Assembly: GCA_002418465.1 (NCBI GenBank)
Contig: DIEE01000206.1
Location: forward strand, 1 to 10,413
Length of the DNA: 10,413 nt
Source of the DNA: Pseudomonas sp. UBA5782
Lineage (GTDB): Bacteria; Pseudomonadota; Gammaproteobacteria; Pseudomonadales; Pseudomonadaceae
Reading direction: 5' to 3'
The notes beneath the pieces were generated by a model. The model worked only from the letters and a program-made list of their open reading frames with translations, did no database searches and was not told where the DNA came from. How positions within the stretch are numbered: position 1 is the first letter of the stretch; every line of letters begins with the position of its first letter. This document shows positions 1 to 7,548 of the stretch, piece after piece. A program made the position numbers and the translations under genes.

Positions 1-184
1 CCAGCGCCTGCGCGGCGCCGGCGCAGCCGACGTAGCCGCACTGGCCGCACTGGCTGCCGGGAAGCATCTTCAGCAGCTCTTCCTCGAGCTCGTCGCGCGG
101 CACGCGCAACAGGCGATCGGCACCGCCGAGGAGGAAACCCAGGGCCAGGCCGAGGGCGGTCAGCGGCATTACGGTCATCAGCAT
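1..184 (-). CDS. rnfB: RnfB N-terminal part (electron transport complex subunit B), cut by window edge
   Basis: About 61 codons are visible, reading from 184 to the left edge. The protein starts MLMTVMPLTALGLALGFLLG, a single hydrophobic anchor, followed by a charged stretch and then the RnfB cluster-binding motif C-G-Q-C-G-Y-x-G-C (around residues 47-54). In the Rnf family this subunit is a membrane-anchored iron-sulfur protein that passes electrons within the complex. In nif clusters Rnf is thought to supply low-potential electrons to nitrogenase. The start chosen is the first ATG, preceded by GGAGC about 7 bases upstream; an ATG two codons later is an alternative. It lies 11 bases after the rnfA stop, so the two are one operon. 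The ferredoxin-like domains expected further on are outside the window. Confidence 0.88.
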   Translation of the reverse strand, partial: MLMTVMPLTALGLALGFLLGGADRLLRVPRDELEEELLKMLPGSQCGQCGYVGCAGAAQAL

Positions 185-195
185 GGGGTTGCTCC

Positions 196-777
196 TTAAA
201 GTCCGCCGAGGCCGGCGAAGCCCATGAACGCCACGGCCAGCAAGCCGGCGCAGACGAAGGCGATCGGCGAGCCGCGGAACAGCGCGGGGGTATCGGCCAG
301 CGCCAGACGCTCGCGCAGGCCGGCGAACAGCACCATCACCAGGGTGAAACCGAGCGAGGAACCAAAGCCGTCGAGCAGGGACACGGCGAAGCCGGCCTTG
401 CTCGATGCGCTGACCAGCGGGATGCCGAGCACCGCGCAGTTGGTGGTGATCAGCGGCAGGTAGATGCCGAGCACCTGGTACAGGCCAGGGCTGACCTTGC
501 GAATCAGCATCTCGGTGAACTGCACCAGCGAGGCGATGATCAGGATGAATGCGAGGATGCGCAGGAACTGCAGCCCCAGCGGCGCCAGCATCAGGTTCTC
601 GATCAGCCAGCAGCAGGCGGCGGCGAGGGTGAGCACGAAGGTGGTCGCCATGCCCATGCCGAGGGCGCTGTCGATCTTGCTCGACACCCCCATGAACGGG
701 CAGAGGCCGAGAAACTTCACCAGGATCACGTTGTTGACCAGGGCGGTCGAGAGCAGCAATAACAGGTAGTCGGACAT
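196..777 (-). CDS. rnfA: RnfA, integral membrane subunit of the Rnf electron transport complex
   Basis: 193 residues beginning MSDYLLLLLSTALVNNVILV, the usual length and start of RnfA/RsxA. It is almost wholly hydrophobic, about six membrane segments, with conserved pieces such as NNVILVKFLGLCPFMG near the N-terminus and ITTNCAVLG around residues 105-115. RnfA is a core inner-membrane subunit of the ion-coupled ferredoxin:NAD oxidoreductase complex. I chose the ATG at 777 rather than the reading-frame extension upstream to 996, because AGGAGGTG lies just before it and family homology begins exactly there. A sigma-54 promoter at 804-819 and a NifA-type site at 915-930 mark it as the first gene of a nif-controlled rnf operon, transcribed away from nifL. 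This is most likely the nif-specific Rnf rather than the housekeeping SoxR-reducing copy. Confidence 0.95.
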   Translation of the reverse strand: MSDYLLLLLSTALVNNVILVKFLGLCPFMGVSSKIDSALGMGMATTFVLTLAAACCWLIENLMLAPLGLQFLRILAFILIIASLVQFTEMLIRKVSPGLYQVLGIYLPLITTNCAVLGIPLVSASSKAGFAVSLLDGFGSSLGFTLVMVLFAGLRERLALADTPALFRGSPIAFVCAGLLAVAFMGFAGLGGL

Positions 778-803
778 GGGTGCACCTCCTTGGCTGTCCC
801 CAG

Positions 804-819
804 CGCAAGCCCTGTGCCA
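804..819 (-). promoter_or_regulatory. Sigma-54 (-24/-12) promoter of the rnf operon
   Basis: Read on the minus strand the sequence is TGGCACAGGGCTTGCG, a near-perfect match to TGGCAC-N5-TTGC with exactly ten bases between the GG (818-817) and the GC (806-805). The predicted start of transcription is about base 793, giving a very short leader that begins close to the rnfA ribosome binding site. The NifA-type site is roughly 130 bases upstream. Confidence 0.9.
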
Positions 820-914
820 ACCCCCAAAACCGCTCTGCAACCCACGGAACACGCGGCCTCGACGTGCGACCGGACAGATTGTCGCTGTCGGGGTCCACGC
901 GTTGGGCGGTGCTT

Positions 915-930
915 TGTCGGGTATGACACA
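915..930. promoter_or_regulatory. NifA upstream activator sequence (TGT-N10-ACA) between rnfA and nifL
   Basis: TGT-CGGGTATGAC-ACA matches the NifA upstream activator consensus exactly. Its centre is about 130 bases from the predicted rnfA start of transcription and about 113 bases from that of nifL, within the normal range for enhancer-type NifA sites in both directions. The site is palindromic, so it could serve both promoters. That NifA binds it is inferred from the motif and position. Confidence 0.8.
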
Positions 931-945
931 CAGCCCTGCCGGTGT

Positions 946-967
946 CCGCCCGGTGGCTACCGGGCGG
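946..967. repeat. Perfect 9-bp inverted repeat upstream of nifL
   Basis: CCGCCCGGT (946-954) and ACCGGGCGG (959-967) are exact inverted copies around a GGCT loop. It lies between the NifA-type site and the nifL sigma-54 promoter, upstream of the predicted start of transcription, so it would act as DNA rather than in the nifL mRNA. No T-run follows, so it is not a standard terminator. It could be a protein-binding palindrome or a DNA cruciform; the role is unknown. Confidence 0.6.
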
Positions 968-983
968 CATGACGCGGCGACAT

Positions 984-995
984 TGACGACCGTCA
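984..995. repeat. Short palindrome TGACG-AC-CGTCA ahead of the nifL promoter
   Basis: Two 5-base arms, TGACG (984-988) and CGTCA (991-995), form an inverted repeat centred about 46 bases upstream of the predicted nifL start of transcription. The size suits a dimeric regulator, but it does not match the NtrC pattern I know (GCAC-N5-7-GTGC). The call rests only on symmetry and position. Confidence 0.3.
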
Positions 996-1009
996 TATAA
1001 CCGCATCAA

Positions 1010-1025
1010 TGGAACGGTTATTGCT
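1010..1025 (+). promoter_or_regulatory. Sigma-54 (-24/-12) promoter of nifLA
   Basis: TGGAACGGTTATTGCT matches TGGCAC-N5-TTGCW with one change in the -24 box. The GG (1011-1012) and GC (1023-1024) are separated by exactly ten bases. Transcription should begin near 1036, leaving a leader of about 27 bases before the nifL ATG at 1063. The enhancer-binding activator could be NifA through the site at 915-930, or NtrC; I could not find a convincing NtrC site. Confidence 0.85.
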
Positions 1026-1062
1026 CTGTCATCCGCATCCGCTTCGTGAGCGAGCCGCCCGC

Positions 1063-2599
1063 ATGTCCAAATCGACCTCCCTGAGTTCCGACCCGTCATC
1101 CGTCCCGGCCGAACCGGGGGATTCCGATCAGTTGCCGCCGCAGGTGTTCCGCCAGGCGGTCGAGCAGTCGGCGCTGGCAATCTCCATCACCGACGCCCAC
1201 GCCAACATCGTCTACGCCAACCCCGCGTTCCAGCGCGTCACCGGCTACACCCTGCCGGAAGTCGTCGGGCGCAACGAATCCATCCTTTCCTACCGGGTCA
1301 CCCCGCCGATCGTCTACGAGAGCATGTGGGCGCAGCTGCTGCGGCAGAAGCCGTGGAACGGCCTGCTGGTGAACCGGCGCAAGGACGGCTCGCGCTACCT
1401 CGCCGACCTGACCATCACCCCGGTGCTCGACGAGCAGCAGAACATCACCCACTACCTGGGCATGCACCGCGACGTCACCGAGATGCATCGCCTGGAACGC
1501 CAGGTGCGCAACCAGAAGACCCTGATCGAGTCGGTGGTGGACGCCGCGCAGGTGGCGATGGTGCTGCTCGATTCGCGCGAGCGCGTGCTGCTGAGCAACC
1601 AGACCTACAAGAAGCTGATCGGCGATCTCGCCCCGGACCCGGCGCAGTTGCTGCTTTCCGCGCTGGAGCGCGAAGTGCCGGCGTTCGACCGCGCCAGCGC
1701 CCTGGCCGCCGGCTTCGCCCCGCTGGAAGTGCGCATTGACCGCCAGGACCGCGAACCGCTGTGGTTCAGTTGCGCCGGTTCGCTGATCGACGAACAGGAC
1801 ACCAGCGCCGAGGCCTTCTACGAGAACCGCGGCTACCGCTACATGCTGCTGATCGTGCAGGACATCAGCGAGCTCAAGCGCCAGCAGGATCACATCCGCG
1901 CCAGCGGCCTGCGCGCGCTGCTCACCGAGCAGGAGCGCGTGCGCAGCGTGCGCGAGACGCTGTCCGGGGCGATCTACCAGCTCGGCGGGCCGCTGAACAT
2001 GATCGCCGCCGCGGCCAAGCTGCTGGAGCGCCAACCGCAACTCGACCAGCAGGCGCTGAAGAAGATGTTCGACGACCTGCTGCGGGTCGGCGGCATGACC
2101 CTGGACAACCTCAATGCGTGCATCCCGGCGCTGGCGCAGGAGCCGCTGCAGCCGGTCAACCTCAACGCGATCCTGCAGAACGTGCTGTGGATTCTCACGC
2201 CGCGCCTGCTCGGCCTGGGCATCGTCGTCGAGTGGCGGCCGGAGCCGCTGCTGCCCAACGTCAACGGCCTGCCAACCTCGCTGACCATGCTCTTCAAGCA
2301 GCTGCTGGACAACGCCATCGAAGGCATCCACGCCAAGCGCCAGGGCACCCGCGAGATCAGCGTGACCACCCTGGCCCGCGAAGATCACGTCGAGGTGCTG
2401 CTGCAGGACAGCGGCGCGGGCATCGCCAAGGAATTGCAGAGCCGCGTGTTCGAGCCGTTCTTCACCACCAAGACGCGCGGCCAGCCGCACATCGGCATGG
2501 GCCTGACCATGGCCCAGGACGTGGTGATGCGCCACGAAGGGCTGATCGAGATCGACTCCGCGACGGACCAGGGCTGTTTGGTCAAGGTGCAGATCCCCT

Positions 2600-2607
<8 letters not shown>
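1063..2607 (+). CDS. nifL: NifL, redox- and nitrogen-responsive anti-activator of NifA
   Basis: 514 residues. NifL binds NifA and blocks it when oxygen or fixed nitrogen is present. Visible parts: a first PAS domain, about residues 25-140, which binds FAD in Azotobacter NifL (SITDAHANIVYANPAFQRVTG, then NESIL, VNRRKDG and YLGMHRDVTE); a second PAS domain, about 150-270; a coiled linker; and a histidine-kinase-like ATPase domain with N-box LLDNAIEG (Asn417), G1 box DSGAGI (449-454), FEPFF (463-467) and G2 box GMGL (478-481). The residue matching His305 of A. vinelandii NifL is Tyr305 (AIYQLGGP), so phosphotransfer is not expected. The ATG at 1063 was chosen because the longer in-frame start at 1009 lies inside the -24 promoter element and family resemblance begins after 1063. 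The ribosome binding site is weak. The last 8 bases overlap nifA, suggesting coupled translation and balanced NifL and NifA amounts. Confidence 0.95.
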
Positions 2608-4147
<1,540 letters not shown>

Positions 4148-4169
4148 CCCGCGCGCTCGACCCCGAAGG

Positions 4170-4248
4170 GCAGGCCTGCGGCCTGCAGGGGGTTGGGCTC
4201 TGGTTTCCGTAGGGGCGAACTCGTTCGCCAAGGGCCGCAACGCGGCCC
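4170..4248. repeat. Three tandem hairpins at the nifA/cowN convergent junction (REP-like, probable bidirectional terminator)
   Basis: Three inverted repeats follow one another: GCAGGCC-TGC-GGCCTGC (4170-4186), GGCGAAC-TC-GTTCGCC (4214-4229) and GGGCCGC-AAC-GCGGCCC (4232-4248). The middle one is preceded by GTAGGG, a lead-in often seen in Pseudomonas intergenic repeats and also present at 8053. None has a clear T-run. Position between two converging genes suggests transcript ends on both strands; the REP-type identity is inferred. Confidence 0.6.
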
Positions 4249-4265
4249 CGAGCGGATTCATTTCC

Positions 4266-4571
4266 TCAGCAGCAGTCATCCTCGACCCGGTACAGCAGGG
4301 TCTGCGCCTCGTCGTCCTGACGGCGCTCGAACAGCTCGTGGATGATGTTCACCTGGGCGTGCAGCAGCAGCCGCGCGTCGTCCTCGGAACCGTCGCGGTC
4401 ACCGAGCTTTTCGCGGAAATAGCGGCACAGCACGCAATTGCCGTCGTCTTCGGCGATGTGGTGCTGGATGCGCGCGTAGATCAGGCGGATGCAATGATCG
4501 CAGTCGATGTAGGGCAGGTCGCCCTCGCCGGCGATGCTGCGGTAGGTGGTCGTGGTGCCGCTGGTGTTCAT
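4266..4571 (-). CDS. cowN: CowN-like protein, protection of nitrogenase from carbon monoxide
   Basis: 101 residues. It resembles CowN, the small protein that lets N2-dependent growth continue under CO in Rhodospirillum rubrum. The match, from recall, covers an early Y-x-S segment, the IDCD motif (22-25) followed by a helix ending in HHI, YFREKL (51-56), then LLHAQVNIIHELFE (69-82), and the signature C-terminus ending in acidic residues and two cysteines (VEDDCC). Unlike the CowN sequences I remember, it has two CxxC pairs, Cys24/27 (CDHC) and Cys46/49 (CVLC), which could bind a metal or form disulfides. The ATG follows GGAGG at suitable spacing. It lies downstream of cooA on the same strand with a CooA-type operator just ahead, which supports the call independently. 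Likely cytoplasmic, acting at nitrogenase. Confidence 0.82.
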   Translation of the reverse strand: MNTSGTTTTYRSIAGEGDLPYIDCDHCIRLIYARIQHHIAEDDGNCVLCRYFREKLGDRDGSEDDARLLLHAQVNIIHELFERRQDDEAQTLLYRVEDDCC

Positions 4572-4592
4572 GCTGCTGCCTCCGGGGTTGAG

Positions 4593-4612
4593 GCCCTCCG
4601 TCGCGGAAGGGC
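4593..4612 (-). other. Hairpin in the cowN leader
   Basis: On the minus strand GCCCT-T-CCG, loop CGA and CGG-AGGGC pair into an 8-bp stem with one bulged base. It lies between the predicted cowN start of transcription (about 4624) and its ribosome binding site. It may be a partial terminator of cooA read-through or may stabilise the leader; the function is unproven. Confidence 0.4.
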
Positions 4613-4630
4613 GGGTCGCTGGACGAGGCC

Positions 4631-4636
4631 ATCCTA
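4631..4636 (-). promoter_or_regulatory. Candidate -10 element of a CooA-activated cowN promoter
   Basis: The minus strand reads TAGGAT, four of six matches to TATAAT. If used, transcription starts near 4624 and the CooA-type operator is centred at -41.5, the classical position for class II activation by Crp-family proteins, where the operator overlaps the -35 region. No good -35 hexamer is visible, as expected for an activator-dependent promoter. Confidence 0.55.
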
Positions 4637-4657
4637 GGAAGCCGTCGAGGCGCGGTC

Positions 4658-4673
4658 TGTCAGCCAGCCGACA
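4658..4673. promoter_or_regulatory. CooA-type operator upstream of cowN
   Basis: TGTCA-GCCAGC-CGACA is a 5-6-5 inverted repeat matching the CooA binding pattern known from R. rubrum (TGTCA-N6-CGACA). It overlaps the cooA stop codon and lies 87 bases upstream of the cowN start codon. The neighbouring cooA keeps the R-Q-T of the recognition helix, so the regulator and the site are consistent with each other. Confidence 0.75.
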
Positions 4674-5364
4674 GTGCGTTCTTTTCTTGCGCGCGCCAGC
4701 TGCCGTAGCGCCAGCCGCTGCGTTCGCGCAGCAGGTCGGCGCGATGGATGAGGAAGGTGCCGCTGCCGTCGCGCTCGAGAATGCCTTCGCGGGTCAGCCG
4801 CGCGATCAGCGATGACAGCGTCTGCCGGGTGGTGCCGAGCAGTTGCGCGATGTCCTCGGTGTTCAGCGCCAGCGGCAGGCGCCAGCTGCGCGCATCGACC
4901 AGTTCGCCCTTGCGCAGCAGCATGCCGTCGAGGAAGCGCGCCAGGCGTCCCTCAACATCGCGAAAGGCCAGGTCCTCGATGATCTGCATGGCGTTGCCCA
5001 ACGACTGCGCGAGCACGCGGATCACCACCGGCGCCGCCTCCGGCAGCGCCGAGAGCTTGCCGAGCATGGTTCGCGTCTCGGTGACCAGCACGTCGCACTC
5101 GCTGATCGCCTGCAGAAAGGCGCGGCTGTGGGTGCTGTAGATGTCGCCGGGTTCGAGGAAGGTCAGGGTCTGCTCCTTGTCCTCGAAGGTGAGGAACACG
5201 CGAATCCGCCCGCTGCGCAGGATGAATACGCTGTCGCGGATCTCCTGCGGGCCGCCGAGGATTTCCCCCTGCACCAGCCGGCGCACGCGGAAACCTTCCA
5301 GCAGCGCCGCGCGCGAGGGTTCGGAGAGGGCATCGAGCAGACGCTGGGACTGGTGATTGTTCAT
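4660..5364 (-). CDS. cooA: CooA-like Crp/Fnr-family regulator, probable haem CO sensor
   Basis: 234 residues. The N-terminal effector domain (about 20-125) contains GDIYSTHSRAF (73-83), which lines up with the CooA haem-ligand segment: His79 corresponds to R. rubrum His77, while the redox-switch ligand Cys75 is replaced by Ser77. The C-helix (LGNAMQIIEDLAFRDVEGRLA region, 122-142) is CooA-like, with the IEDL-F-D pattern. The helix-turn-helix (168-192) has GTTRQTLSSL, keeping the CooA R-Q-T contact residues. The Fnr four-cysteine cluster is absent. CooA activates CO-response genes when CO binds ferrous haem. The ATG at 5364 has GGAGC upstream; the in-frame extension to 5421 is not family-like. 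Divergent from nifB and upstream of cowN, its likely target. A generic cNMP-domain regulator is the alternative. Confidence 0.83.
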   Translation of the reverse strand: MNNHQSQRLLDALSEPSRAALLEGFRVRRLVQGEILGGPQEIRDSVFILRSGRIRVFLTFEDKEQTLTFLEPGDIYSTHSRAFLQAISECDVLVTETRTMLGKLSALPEAAPVVIRVLAQSLGNAMQIIEDLAFRDVEGRLARFLDGMLLRKGELVDARSWRLPLALNTEDIAQLLGTTRQTLSSLIARLTREGILERDGSGTFLIHRADLLRERSGWRYGSWRAQEKNALSAG

Positions 5365-5549
5365 CGGCGGGGCTCCGGTTCGGCGGTGTCGCGCGGCAGC
5401 GGCATCCAGGCATCCCAGCAAGGAGCTTGCCGTTGCCGCCGCACTGGCTACTGCCGCGGCCAGGCGTCGCAGAACGCCCGCCAGGCGGCGCCGGAAGAAC
5501 CTCCCGGCAATATCGCCAGGCCATTCCGGCCAGTGCCGCGCCGCCGCCC

Positions 5550-5565
5550 TGTCGCAAACCTCACA
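5550..5565. promoter_or_regulatory. NifA upstream activator sequence for nifB
   Basis: TGT-CGCAAACCTC-ACA fits TGT-N10-ACA exactly. Its centre is about 140 bases upstream of the predicted nifB start of transcription, a normal enhancer distance. Confidence 0.8.
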
Positions 5566-5670
5566 TTCGCCCCGTCGCGCTTGGTGCGTTGTTCACATAG
5601 ATGCCCAACAGAATCGGCTATCGGGGAGATATTCCTTATAGAACAGTAGGTTGAAGCTCTGCTGAGGGTG

Positions 5671-5686
5671 CGGCACAACGCTTGCA
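5671..5686 (+). promoter_or_regulatory. Sigma-54 (-24/-12) promoter of nifB-fdxN-nifO
   Basis: CGGCACAACGCTTGCA matches the -24/-12 consensus with GG (5672-5673) and GC (5684-5685) ten bases apart. Transcription should start near 5697. The ribosome binding site GGAGG (5707-5711) and the nifB ATG at 5720 follow directly. Confidence 0.92.
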
Positions 5687-5719
5687 CTTCGAGCTTTATC
5701 TCACCCGGAGGACGCTTTC

Positions 5720-7207
5720 ATGGACTTGCCCGTTCTGTTCAACGACCCACCGGCTTCCCCTTCGGGCGGCTGCGCGGCCAACTCGTGCGGTTCCAGCGAT
5801 GACCAGCTCGGCCATCTGCCGGAGGCGATTCGCGACAAGGTATTCAACCACCCGTGCTATTCCGAGGACGCCCACCACTACTTCGCGCGCATGCACGTGG
5901 CGGTGGCGCCGGCCTGCAACATCCAGTGCCACTACTGCAACCGCAAGTACGACTGCGCCAACGAATCGCGCCCCGGCGTGGTCTCCGAAGTGCTCAGCCC
6001 GGAGCAGGCGGTGAAGAAGGTCAAGGCGGTCGCCGCGGCGATCCCGCAGATGAGCGTGCTCGGCATCGCCGGCCCGGGCGACCCGCTGGCCAACCCGCAG
6101 CGCACCTTCGATACCTTCCGCATGCTCAGCGAGCAGACCCCGGACATCAAACTCTGCGTCTCGACCAACGGCCTGAGCCTGCCGGAAAGCGTCGAAGAGC
6201 TGAGCAAGCACAACATCGATCACGTCACCATCACCATCAACTGCGTCGATCCGGAAGTGGGCGCGAAGATCTACCCGTGGATCTTCTGGGAAAACCGCCG
6301 CATCCGAGGTATCGAGGCGGCGCGTATCCTCATCGCCCAGCAGCAGCGCGGGCTGGAGATGCTGGTCGCGCGCGGCATCCTGGTGAAGGTCAACTCGGTG
6401 CTGATCCCCGGCGTCAACGACGAGCACCTCAAGGAAGTGTCGCGCATCGTCAAGGCCAAGGGCGCCTTCCTGCACAACGTCATGCCGCTGATTTCCGAGC
6501 CCGAGCACGGCACCTTCTACGGCCTCACCGGCCAGCGCGGGCCTACCCACGCCGAACTGCAATCGCTGCAGGACGCCTGCGCCGGCGACATGAACATGAT
6601 GCGTCACTGCCGCCAGTGCCGCGCCGACGCGGTCGGCCTGCTCGGCGAGGACCGCGGCGCGGAGTTCACCCTGGACAAGATCGACGCCATGGAAATCGAC
6701 TACGAGGCGGCGATGGAACGTCGCGCCAAGGTTCACGCCGATATCGCCGAGGAGCTTGCCCAGCGCCGCCAGCACGGTCCGGCCGCGGTGCCGATCCTGC
6801 AGGCGTCGAGCCCGGCGGTGCTGATGGCGGTGGCAACCAAGGGCGGCGGCCTGGTCAACGAACACTTCGGCCATGCCCGCGAGTTCCTGATCTACGAAGC
6901 TTCCGCCGCCGGCGTGCGCTTCATCGGCCATCGGCGCGTGGAAACGCCCTATTGCGAGGGCGACAGCAGTTGCGGCGACGGTGAAAGCGCGCTGGCGAAG
7001 ATCATCGGCGCACTCGACGGCTGCCGTGCCGTGCTCTGCGCCAAGGTCGGCTACGAACCCTGGAGCGCACTGGAAAACGCCGGCATCCAGCCCAACGGCG
7101 AACACGCCATGGAACCCATCGAGGAAGCCGTGCTGGCGCTTTACCAGGAGCTGCTCGAGGCCGGCAAGCTGGCCGACGACGTCACCCGGCAACGGCAGAG
7201 CGCCTGA
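5720..7207 (+). CDS. nifB: NifB, radical SAM synthase of the NifB-co iron-sulfur core
   Basis: 495 residues, the full two-domain form. NifB fuses iron-sulfur clusters and inserts a carbide from SAM and a sulfur to make NifB-co, the precursor of all nitrogenase cofactors. The radical SAM motif CNIQCHYC (Cys66, 70, 73) is followed by NRKYDCANESRPGV, typical of NifB. Accessory cysteines for the substrate clusters are seen at the N-terminus (Cys18, Cys23) and at HCRQC (Cys297, Cys300). The C-terminal NifX/NafY-like domain (about 367-480, from AVATKGGGLVNEHFGHA to GIQP) probably binds the product. GGAGG precedes the ATG. First gene of a NifA/sigma-54 operon with fdxN and nifO. Confidence 0.98.
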   Translation: MDLPVLFNDPPASPSGGCAANSCGSSDDQLGHLPEAIRDKVFNHPCYSEDAHHYFARMHVAVAPACNIQCHYCNRKYDCANESRPGVVSEVLSPEQAVKKVKAVAAAIPQMSVLGIAGPGDPLANPQRTFDTFRMLSEQTPDIKLCVSTNGLSLPESVEELSKHNIDHVTITINCVDPEVGAKIYPWIFWENRRIRGIEAARILIAQQQRGLEMLVARGILVKVNSVLIPGVNDEHLKEVSRIVKAKGAFLHNVMPLISEPEHGTFYGLTGQRGPTHAELQSLQDACAGDMNMMRHCRQCRADAVGLLGEDRGAEFTLDKIDAMEIDYEAAMERRAKVHADIAEELAQRRQHGPAAVPILQASSPAVLMAVATKGGGLVNEHFGHAREFLIYEASAAGVRFIGHRRVETPYCEGDSSCGDGESALAKIIGALDGCRAVLCAKVGYEPWSALENAGIQPNGEHAMEPIEEAVLALYQELLEAGKLADDVTRQRQSA

Positions 7208-7223
7208 CTCGCCGCCGATCCAA

Positions 7224-7241
7224 GGCCCCGGTACAGGGGCC
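7224..7241 (+). other. Small hairpin between nifB and fdxN
   Basis: GGCCCC-GGTACA-GGGGCC forms a 6-bp stem in the 59-base gap. There is no T-run, so read-through to fdxN is expected. It could mark an mRNA processing or stability point that sets different amounts of NifB and ferredoxin. Confidence 0.4.
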
Positions 7242-7266
7242 CCGCCGATAACCGAGGAGAAACCTG

Positions 7267-7548
7267 ATGGCCCTGGAAATCATCGAAAGCTGCGTCAACT
7301 GCTGGGCCTGCGTACCGGTGTGTCCGAACGATGCGATCTACCAGGCTCTGCCGCATTTCCTCATCGACGCGGACAAGTGCACCGAATGCGTCGGCGACCA
7401 CGACGAAGCCCAGTGCGCGAGCATCTGCCCGATCGAGGGCGCGATCCTCGACGAGCTGGGCGACCCGCTCAACCCACCCGGCTCGCTGACCGGCATCCTG
7501 CTCTCGGCCGGCGAGCCGCAATCCTCCAGTCCCCAGGAAATCCGATGA
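7267..7548 (+). CDS. fdxN: FdxN-type 2[4Fe-4S] ferredoxin of the nifB operon
   Basis: 93 residues with two cluster motifs: CVNCWACVPVCP (residues 9-20) and the longer-loop C-T-E-C-V-G-D-H-D-E-A-Q-C-x3-CP (about 38-55), as in the ferredoxins found after nifB in diazotrophs. It is a soluble low-potential electron carrier, thought to support NifB or cofactor synthesis. GAGGAG lies before the ATG. Its TGA stop overlaps the nifO start codon (ATGA), so nifO is translationally coupled. The proline- and serine-rich C-terminal tail is not needed for cluster binding. Confidence 0.93.
   Translation: MALEIIESCVNCWACVPVCPNDAIYQALPHFLIDADKCTECVGDHDEAQCASICPIEGAILDELGDPLNPPGSLTGILLSAGEPQSSSPQEIR

Larger units (their letters stand above)
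5365..5719. other. Intergenic control region between cooA and nifB
   Basis: 355 bases without a convincing gene; open frames here are GC-rich shadows without family resemblance. The nifB half (5550-5719) holds a NifA-type site, an A/T-richer bend region (about 5625-5640) and the sigma-54 promoter. The cooA half (5365-5545) is very GC-rich and shows no recognisable motif. I could not identify a cooA promoter or a second CooA operator. Confidence 0.6.

Noticed and set aside
778..996. N-terminal extension of rnfA up to base 996
   Set aside because: It would run across the sigma-54 promoter and the NifA-type site; the strong ribosome binding site and homology support the start at 777.
820..1010. 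NtrC binding sites upstream of nifL
   Set aside because: I looked for GCAC-N5-7-GTGC type palindromes and found none convincing; the nearby GACAG-N7-CTGTC (873-889) does not fit the pattern.
4660..5364. Fnr or CydR-type oxygen regulator
   Set aside because: The N-terminal cysteines of the Fnr iron-sulfur cluster are missing and the haem-ligand segment and recognition helix follow CooA.
4843..5649. Plus-strand open frame of 268 codons across cooA and its upstream region
   Set aside because: It is antisense to cooA, which has clear effector and helix-turn-helix domains, and it reads as low-complexity sequence.
5696..7192. Long minus-strand open frame of 498 codons opposite nifB
   Set aside because: Mirror of nifB codon bias in this GC-rich genome; no recognisable protein features.
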